Shown here: piece after piece, positions 1 through 4,996 of the stretch
Layout of the letters: each line of letters opens with the position of its first letter
How positions within the stretch are numbered: the first letter of the stretch is position 1
Assembly: GCA_905614375.1 (NCBI GenBank)
Contig: CAJQSP010000012.1
Location: 1 to 6,769, forward strand
Length of the DNA: 6,769 nucleotides
Direction of reading: 5' to 3'
Origin: an uncultured Dehalococcoidales bacterium
GTDB lineage: Bacteria; Chloroflexota; Dehalococcoidia; UBA1151; UBA1328
Made by a program: the position numbers and the translations under genes
Notes under the pieces: generated by a model
Told to the model about the DNA's origin: nothing
Databases searched by the model: none
Seen by the model: only the letters and a program-made list of their open reading frames with translations

Positions 1-86
1 TGGTCAATAGGCTGCGTAACGAGGTTAGTTCGACTCGGTAATTGGCGATTTTCGCTATGAGTTGAGATATCGTTCGATTTCGCCAT
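1..86 (-). CDS. Possible 5' end of a divergent gene, cut by the window edge (weak)
   Basis: On the minus strand an ATG at 86-84 opens a frame with no stop for 28 codons to the left edge, beginning MAKSNDISTHSENRQLPSRT. The peptide is polar and resembles no family I recognise. No Shine-Dalgarno sequence precedes the ATG. A stop-free stretch this short is expected by chance about a quarter of the time, so length is no evidence. Its only support is position: it would diverge from the gene at 216, with an inverted repeat lying between them. A competing reading is a plus-strand gene tail ending in TAA at 39-41 (VNRLRNEVSSTR). Flanking sequence to the left would settle it. Confidence 0.15.
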   Translation of the reverse strand, partial: MAKSNDISTHSENRQLPSRTNLVTQPID

Positions 87-110
87 AGTTGGCGAGGTAG
101 GTACGACGTA

Positions 111-132
111 GGTCTCGAAACAATCTGAGACC
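111..132. repeat. Inverted repeat GGTCTC / GAGACC, possible operator or hairpin
   Basis: GGTCTC (111-116) and GAGACC (127-132) form a perfect 6-bp inverted repeat around a 10-base loop. No T-run follows on the plus strand, so it is not a convincing terminator. It lies about 35 bases upstream of the extended -10 element of the first gene, where an operator could sit. A 6-bp match at this spacing can also arise by chance. Confidence 0.3.
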
Positions 133-166
133 ATCGCTAAAGGGCTGATATACGCTATTGGCGCGG

Positions 167-175
167 TGCTAGAAT
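167..175 (+). promoter_or_regulatory. Extended -10 promoter for the crotonase-family/prs operon
   Basis: TGCTAGAAT contains TAGAAT (170-175), a 5-of-6 match to the TATAAT consensus, preceded by a TG dinucleotide one base upstream, which is an extended -10 motif. There is no good -35 box at 16-18 bases; promoters with extended -10 elements often lack one. Transcription would begin near 182-183, giving a leader of about 33 bases that contains the GAGG ribosome site at 207-210. This fits translation from ATG 216 and excludes the in-frame TTG at 177. Confidence 0.45.
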
Positions 176-206
176 TTTGGCACATTTTCTCCGACGACAT
201 ACTGCC

Positions 207-210
207 GAGG
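207..210 (+). promoter_or_regulatory. Ribosome binding site deciding the start at 216
   Basis: GAGG lies five bases before ATG 216. The longer in-frame alternative, TTG at 177, has only T-rich sequence before it, no purine-rich site, and adds 13 residues that do not look like a crotonase N-terminus. Confidence 0.55.
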
Positions 211-215
211 CTCTG

Positions 216-1031
216 ATGACTCAAAGCGTTAATATTGATGTAAATAGCGAACTCGGATTCGCTACGATCACGCTAAATCGTCCCGAGCGACTGAATTCCT
301 TATCCAATGAATTGTTGGAATCGCTTGCCGGTATTCTCGACAATGTAGCGGTTGACGATTCCATCCGCGCTGTAATCGTCACAGGCGCAGGACGAGCTTT
401 CTGCTCGGGTGCTGACACGGATGAGATGATAGGCGGACTGGGTGATGGTCCTCACAAACCTGGCCCTGGCGGTGCCGAAGAACTGCGGCGTGGGTTCAAG
501 CTAGCCCAAAGAGTCATTCTCGGTATCTACAAGATGGAAAAACCAGTGATTGCCGCCATTAACGGTCCGGCAGTTGGAGCAGGATTTGATCTTGCTTGTG
601 CGTGCGACATTAGGATCGCTGTCGAATCGGCGCGTTTTATGGCCGCCTATATCCACGTTGGTCTATTCCCTGGTTACGGCGGAACCTGGCTCTACCCTCG
701 ATTATTTGGATCAGCTAAAGCGGCCGAGCTCATGTACACGGGAAACTTCTTGGAAGTTAATGAGGCATTGTCGCTCGGGTTCCTGAACAGCGTTGTATCG
801 GAGGACGAACTAATCGCCACTGCCGAGAAGATAGCGCGTCGCATCGCAGCAGGCCCACCTATCGCTATTCGGCTCGCTAAGACGATGATCCGAGGTGGAA
901 TGTCGATGGACCTCGAAACTTCCCTCGAAATGTCTGCCGCAGCCGAGGCAATCACGTTATCCTCTGAGGATCATATTGAAGGTATGGTTGCGCATCGCGA
1001 AAAACGACGTCCAGAGTTCAAGGGGATTTAA
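216..1031 (+). CDS. Enoyl-CoA hydratase/isomerase (crotonase) family protein with atypical catalytic residues
   Basis: A 271-residue crotonase-fold protein, a family that acts on acyl-CoA thioesters held in an oxyanion hole, normally as cytoplasmic trimers or hexamers. Visible landmarks are the N-terminal strand ending in TLNRPERLNSLS (about 19-30), the first oxyanion-hole segment GAGRAFCSGAD (57-67, A66), the second, INGPAVGAGFD (115-125), then VGLFPGYGGTWLYPRLFG (148-165) and the C-terminal HREKRRPEFKG tail (260-270). Aligned by eye to rat mitochondrial enoyl-CoA hydratase, the two catalytic glutamates E144 and E164 correspond to D125 and Y145. The aspartate that some isomerases of this fold carry in a PDxGG motif is also absent (PGYGG, 152-156). 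Simple 2-enoyl-CoA hydration is therefore doubtful; isomerase, hydrolase or lyase activity is possible. Substrate unknown. Length is normal. The stop codon overlaps the start of prs by one base, so the two are coupled. The family call is firm, the reaction is not. Confidence 0.9.
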   Translation: MTQSVNIDVNSELGFATITLNRPERLNSLSNELLESLAGILDNVAVDDSIRAVIVTGAGRAFCSGADTDEMIGGLGDGPHKPGPGGAEELRRGFKLAQRVILGIYKMEKPVIAAINGPAVGAGFDLACACDIRIAVESARFMAAYIHVGLFPGYGGTWLYPRLFGSAKAAELMYTGNFLEVNEALSLGFLNSVVSEDELIATAEKIARRIAAGPPIAIRLAKTMIRGGMSMDLETSLEMSAAAEAITLSSEDHIEGMVAHREKRRPEFKGI

Positions 1032-1990
1032 TGTACGGAATTAATGGAAATCCGGTAATTTTCTCTGGGAATTCACACCCAGCGCTGGCGAAAAGTATTT
1101 GCGAATACCTTCAGCAGGATCTCGGTCAGATAGAAGTGTTCAAGTTCTCCAATGACAACACGTTCGTCAAGATTCTCGAAAATGTTCGACAAAAAGACGT
1201 TTTCATCGTGCAGTCTGACGTCGAACCAGTGAACGACAACATCATGGAAATGTTGATCATGATCGATGCCGCAAAGCGTGCATCGGCTGGTCGTATCACT
1301 GTAGTAATTCCTTATTACAGCTATGCACGTACCGACAAAAAAGACCAACCCCGCGTACCGATTACTGGTCGGCTAATAGCCGATCTTCTTGAAACAGCTG
1401 GTGCCGATCGAGCCATCATGATCGATTTGCACGCTGGACAGGTGCAAGGATTCTTCGCAGTACCGGTAGACGAGCTGACGGCGATGCCGAAGTTGGTCGA
1501 CTATTTCATCCAGCACAATCTCAAAGATCCGGTGGTTGTTGCAGTCGATATCGGAATATCGAAAAAGGCTCGTTACTTTGCGGATGCGATAAGCGCACCT
1601 CTGGCGATCGTGGAAAAGCGACGTCTCGGCAATGAAGACCGAATAGAGAGCATGAACGTAATTGGTGAAGTGGGAGATCGACCGGTAATTCTTTTTGATG
1701 ATGAGATAAGTACCGGCGGAACCGTAATCTCAGCTGTAGAGGCGATCACAGCGCGAGGAGCTAACGATATTTACGTTGTTGCAACCCACGGTGTACTGCC
1801 TGGGGAAGCTTCTTCACGAATTGCGAGCATTCCACATATCAAAGAATTGGTAATAACTGACACGGTTCCTTTGTCCGATCACAAAGTAAACTCAAAGATC
1901 AAGGTAATTTCAATCGCACCGCTTCTTGGAGAAGCGATTAGGCGAATCCACGAAGGCCGCTCGGTTGGAGAGTTGTTCACTATCAAATAA
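1031..1990 (+). CDS. prs: Ribose-phosphate pyrophosphokinase (PRPP synthetase)
   Basis: Transfers pyrophosphate from ATP to ribose 5-phosphate, making PRPP for purine, pyrimidine, NAD, histidine and tryptophan synthesis; cytoplasmic. At 319 residues it has the usual bacterial length and begins in the normal family way (MYGINGNPVIFSGN). Motifs in order: PVNDN (67-71), PYYSYARTDKK (94-104), DLHAGQVQGFF (132-142, with H134 at the catalytic/metal position), the flexible-loop KRR (196-198), the ribose-phosphate loop DDEISTGGT (223-231) and the C-terminal SVGELF (311-316). Two deviations from the common class I sequence: the adenine-site FSDGE appears as FSNDN (39-43), and the loop aspartate of DDxxDTGGT is S227, as in some archaeal enzymes. 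All core residues otherwise remain, so activity is expected, though nucleotide affinity or allosteric control may differ. AAGGGG (1020-1025) sits five bases before the ATG, inside the upstream gene. The TAATG junction implies co-translation. Confidence 0.96.
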   Translation: MYGINGNPVIFSGNSHPALAKSICEYLQQDLGQIEVFKFSNDNTFVKILENVRQKDVFIVQSDVEPVNDNIMEMLIMIDAAKRASAGRITVVIPYYSYARTDKKDQPRVPITGRLIADLLETAGADRAIMIDLHAGQVQGFFAVPVDELTAMPKLVDYFIQHNLKDPVVVAVDIGISKKARYFADAISAPLAIVEKRRLGNEDRIESMNVIGEVGDRPVILFDDEISTGGTVISAVEAITARGANDIYVVATHGVLPGEASSRIASIPHIKELVITDTVPLSDHKVNSKIKVISIAPLLGEAIRRIHEGRSVGELFTIK

Positions 1991-1997
1991 TTGGTAA

Positions 1998-2026
1998 TTG
2001 GTGAACGCTTCCAATCTGGTTAATAT
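1998..2026 (+). promoter_or_regulatory. Candidate internal promoter for secA
   Basis: TTGGTG (1998-2003) and TAATAT (2021-2026) are separated by 17 bases. They match the -35 consensus at 3 of 6 and the -10 consensus at 4 of 6 positions. Transcription would start near 2033, leaving a leader of about 17 bases. The 59-bp prs-secA gap contains no terminator-like hairpin with a T-run, so secA could also be reached by read-through from the operon promoter at 167-175. Confidence 0.35.
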
Positions 2027-2028
2027 TC

Positions 2029-2036
2029 GAGGTGAG
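2029..2036 (+). promoter_or_regulatory. Distant Shine-Dalgarno-like site before secA
   Basis: GAGGTGAG is the only purine-rich match upstream of secA, but it ends 13 bases before ATG 2050, longer than the usual 5-9. A GTG inside it at 2032 is in frame with secA but is followed by a TAG at 2041-2043, so it cannot be the start. A transcript from the candidate promoter at 1998-2026 would begin within this site. Confidence 0.35.
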
Positions 2037-2049
2037 CCAGTAGCCGTAT

Positions 2050-4812
2050 ATGTTCAAGTTCTTTAACAAACTCATTGGCGATACCAATGAGAAAGCCCTA
2101 AAAGAAATCCAGCCGGTCGTCGACGAGATCAACGATCTCGAATCCGAGTTTGAGAAACTTAGCGATGAGCAGCTGAAGGGTGTAACTGCCGACTACCGAT
2201 CACGATGGGAAGGCGGGGAAAGTCTCGACGACATTCTCCCTGAGGCTTTTGCTGCCGTTCGTGAGGCTTCACGACGGGCCGTTGGTATGCGGCCGTTCGA
2301 CGTGCAGATGATTGGCGGAATTGTTCTTCACCAGGGCAAAGTCGCTGAAATGCGCACGGGTGAAGGCAAGACTCTGGTTGCGACCTTGCCGGCGTACTTG
2401 AACGCTATTACCGGGCAGGGCGCGCACATCATTACTGTGAACGATTACCTCGCCAAGCTTCACGCTGGTTGGATGGGAAACATTCATCACGCGCTTGGTA
2501 TCACAGTGGGCTGTTTGCAGAACGACGGTTCGTGGGTGTTCAACCCCGATGCTCCGCTGGCTATTCAGATCGATGGCGAACACGATGAAGCGGATGCCGA
2601 CGCTGCTCCTCCGGTTCGTACGCCTGAAGATAATTTCCAATCGGCGACGAAGCAACAGGTATATGCCTGCGATATTACTTACGGAACGAACAACGAGTTT
2701 GGCTTCGACTACCTTCGCGACAACATGGTTGAAGAAATCGATCGACGAGTTCAGCGAGGCCGTGTTTACGCGATAGTTGACGAAGTCGACAGCATTCTCA
2801 TCGACGAAGCACGAACTCCTCTCATCATTTCTGGCCCAGCCAAAGAGCAGGGTCAGGAATATCGTAAATTCGCTGTTTTAGCAAAACGACTTGCTGCCGA
2901 CGTTCACTTCGAAATTGAGGATAAACGCAAGACGATTGTTCTTACTGAAGAAGGAGTCGCAGCTGTTGAACGGGAACTGAACATCGATAACCTATACGGC
3001 GTTGAGAACGATGTTTTATCTCACTTCACCGAGAACGCAATTCGTGCTGAGCATGTGTACGCCCGAGACCGCGAATACGTGGTTCAGGGACAAGATGTTG
3101 TTATCGTCGACGAATTTACGGGTCGATTAATGACGGGGCGTCGTTTCTCTGACGGACTTCACCAGGCACTCGAAGCCAAAGAGGGCGTAAAGGTTCAGCG
3201 AGAGTCGAACACCTACGCAACGATCACACTTCAGAACTACTTCCGTATGTACAACAAGCTGTCCGGAATGACTGGTACAGCAACTACGGAAGCTGAAGAA
3301 CTCGACAAGATTTACAAGCTTGAAGTAGTTGAAATTCCTACAAACAAGCCGATCCAACGAACCGACCGTGGTGACTACATATATATGACCGAGGAAGCCA
3401 AGTGGGAAGCCATCGCTGAGCGTATCTCCGAGCTTCACCACCATGGCCGACCGGTACTCGTTGGTACCACCAGCATCGATAAGTCTGAGCTGCTGGGCGA
3501 CCTGCTAAAAAAGAATCACATCCCGCACAACGTACTAAACGCTAAACAGCACGAGCGTGAGGCGAGTGTCGTCGCCGAGGCTGGCAAGGCTGGTGCTGTA
3601 ACGGTAGCGACGAACATGGCTGGTCGTGGAACCGACATTATTCTTGGCGGAAATCCCGATGTAACTACTCCTTCCGAGAACGGCTGGAACTCAGATCACG
3701 ACACAATCGTTCAAAAAGGCGGATTGTTCGTACTGGGAACCGAACGTCACGAGTCACGCCGAATCGACAACCAGCTTCGTGGTCGTTGCGGTCGCCAGGG
3801 TGACCCCGGTGAGACGCAGTTTTTCTTGTCGACTGAAGATGACATTGTTCGACGATTCGGTGGCGAGCGAATTCGGGGTGCAATGAATTTGTTGCGATGG
3901 GAGGCGAATGTCCCTATTGAGAACAAGATGGTTTCGAAGTCGGTGGAAACCGCTCAGACTAAAGTTGAAGCGCAGAACTTCGAGATTCGTAAATACCTCG
4001 TTGACTACGATGACGTTGTGAATACTCAACGAGATATCGTTTATCAGCTTCGAGACAAGGTCATTGATGGCGAAGAACTACGTTCAACGATCAGTGAATA
4101 CCTCGCAATAGAAATACGTCTGATCGTCAATGAGCGTATCAACGGTGGTTCAGAGAACTACGATGTGGACGGTCTTTACCGAGAGTTGATGACGGTCTTC
4201 CCGACCCTCGACGGCTTCCCGGAAAAAGACGATGTTTTCGATATGCGCCCGGAGGAAGCCGAAGAGGTCTTTCTGGGTTTGATCGAAACGATCTACGATA
4301 AGCGAACCGAGGAGTTTGGAGCAGAGCTGCTCAACAAACTTGAACGCACGATTATGCTGCGAACGATAGATGAGCACTGGGTCGAGCACCTGACGTCGAT
4401 GGACAACATGCGACAGGGAATTGGTCTTGAAGCGGCAGGGCAGCGTGATCCGCTTGTTGCCTATAAGCACCAAGCGTTCCAAATGTTTACTGCATTCGAC
4501 GCTACGATCAAGGCCACCATCGCTAAGACGATATTCCGAGTGGCTTTAACGCAACAGCCACCACCGACTCAGACTCCTGAGATGAACGCTGTGAAGGACG
4601 ACGCTGACGTATCGACCCAGAAGGCGAACGCTCTTGCTAGCCAACATTCAGTGATGGCCAGCGTGAACTCTGGTCACGGCGGTGCGCAGGTAAGTGTAAA
4701 CAGTCTTTCTAACGTTCCTACCCACACGCCTGAGGGCCGCAAGATGAGTCGTTCCGAACGACGAAAGATCGAGCGACTTCAACGCAAGCAGGCGAAGATC
4801 AACAGCGAGTAG
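2050..4812 (+). CDS. secA: Preprotein translocase ATPase SecA
   Basis: The ATP-driven motor that pushes unfolded preproteins through SecYEG; cytoplasmic and peripheral at the inner face of the membrane. It is 920 residues long. Visible parts: N-terminal LSDEQLKGVTADYRSR (37-52), Walker A MRTGEGKT (101-108), TYGTNNEFGFDYLRDNM (210-226), Walker B VDEVDSILIDEARTPLI (243-259), the preprotein-crosslinking region after it, NBD2 motifs VATNMAGRGTDIILGG (519-534) and QLRGRCGRQGDPG (575-587), and the helical scaffold/two-helix finger around LRTIDEHWVEHLTSMDNMRQ (770-789). Two oddities: an acidic stretch of about 50 residues (155-204) where E. coli SecA has about 14, and a C-terminus that ends in a basic, charged tail (about 897-918) without the CxCxSGxxxxxCH/CC zinc motif that binds SecB and lipid in many SecAs. 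SecB-independent targeting is therefore likely. All ATPase motifs are intact. It follows prs by 59 bp and precedes a likely terminator. Confidence 0.98.
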   Translation: MFKFFNKLIGDTNEKALKEIQPVVDEINDLESEFEKLSDEQLKGVTADYRSRWEGGESLDDILPEAFAAVREASRRAVGMRPFDVQMIGGIVLHQGKVAEMRTGEGKTLVATLPAYLNAITGQGAHIITVNDYLAKLHAGWMGNIHHALGITVGCLQNDGSWVFNPDAPLAIQIDGEHDEADADAAPPVRTPEDNFQSATKQQVYACDITYGTNNEFGFDYLRDNMVEEIDRRVQRGRVYAIVDEVDSILIDEARTPLIISGPAKEQGQEYRKFAVLAKRLAADVHFEIEDKRKTIVLTEEGVAAVERELNIDNLYGVENDVLSHFTENAIRAEHVYARDREYVVQGQDVVIVDEFTGRLMTGRRFSDGLHQALEAKEGVKVQRESNTYATITLQNYFRMYNKLSGMTGTATTEAEELDKIYKLEVVEIPTNKPIQRTDRGDYIYMTEEAKWEAIAERISELHHHGRPVLVGTTSIDKSELLGDLLKKNHIPHNVLNAKQHEREASVVAEAGKAGAVTVATNMAGRGTDIILGGNPDVTTPSENGWNSDHDTIVQKGGLFVLGTERHESRRIDNQLRGRCGRQGDPGETQFFLSTEDDIVRRFGGERIRGAMNLLRWEANVPIENKMVSKSVETAQTKVEAQNFEIRKYLVDYDDVVNTQRDIVYQLRDKVIDGEELRSTISEYLAIEIRLIVNERINGGSENYDVDGLYRELMTVFPTLDGFPEKDDVFDMRPEEAEEVFLGLIETIYDKRTEEFGAELLNKLERTIMLRTIDEHWVEHLTSMDNMRQGIGLEAAGQRDPLVAYKHQAFQMFTAFDATIKATIAKTIFRVALTQQPPPTQTPEMNAVKDDADVSTQKANALASQHSVMASVNSGHGGAQVSVNSLSNVPTHTPEGRKMSRSERRKIERLQRKQAKINSE

Positions 4813-4816
4813 AGTG

Positions 4817-4834
4817 GTGCCGCCGGCACTTTTT
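4817..4834 (+). terminator. Probable Rho-independent terminator after secA
   Basis: GTGCC (4817-4821) pairs with GGCAC (4825-4829) across a 3-base loop GCC, and a G-U pair can extend the stem by one. TTTTT (4830-4834) follows directly. It begins four bases after the secA stop. The stem is short, so it may be leaky, but stem, loop and T-run are in the right order and place to end the crotonase-prs-secA unit. Confidence 0.5.
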
Positions 4835-4983
4835 CTGAGAGATCGGGCGTTGGGTTCTTAGTTGGTGTATTGCCGCTTCAGGTCGTTTAAGTTCGTTTTG
4901 GGGGGCATCACAGTGTGAAAAGTCGTCTTGTCCGTCTCCTTATGGAAAACGGAATCTGCCAACCTTGAGTGTGGGATGCCCGT

Positions 4984-4989
4984 TATCCT
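4984..4989 (+). promoter_or_regulatory. -10 element placed for a leaderless polX transcript
   Basis: TATCCT keeps the key T1, A2 and T6 of the -10 hexamer and is followed by exactly seven bases before ATG 4997, so transcription would begin at or within a base of the start codon. The interval before the ATG contains no Shine-Dalgarno sequence, unlike the first two genes of the window. TTGAGT at 4965-4970 is too close (13 bases) to be a normal -35. The alternative -10 TATAGC (4989-4994), 18 bases after TTGAGT, would start transcription inside the gene. The rest of the 184-bp gap (4835-4983) holds nothing I can assign. Confidence 0.45.
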
Positions 4990-4996
4990 ATAGCCC

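Noticed and set aside
62..89. TTGAGA-16-CATAGT as a second plus-strand promoter
   Set aside because: Reasonable by consensus, but it would give a leader of over 100 bases, and the extended -10 at 167-175 fits the gene better.
177..215. Upstream TTG start adding 13 residues to the crotonase-family gene
   Set aside because: It has no ribosome site, lies just upstream of the predicted transcription start, and the extra residues do not fit the family N-terminus. ATG 216 has GAGG five bases upstream.
1997..2015. ATTGG/CCAAT hairpin after prs as a terminator
   Set aside because: Only five mostly AT pairs, a 9-base loop and no T-run.
2032..2043. In-frame GTG upstream of secA
   Set aside because: The frame meets TAG at 2041-2043 before ATG 2050.
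1073..4482. Long open frames antisense to prs and secA
   Set aside because: They have no ribosome sites or recognisable domains, and the sense strand carries fully conserved families. They follow from codon composition.
4915..4968. 17-codon frame (GTG start, MKSRLVRLLMENGICQP) after a run of six G, possible leader peptide for polX
   Set aside because: Too short to support, no attenuator-like hairpins follow, and the G-run is only a loose ribosome-site match. The polX start appears to use its own promoter downstream.
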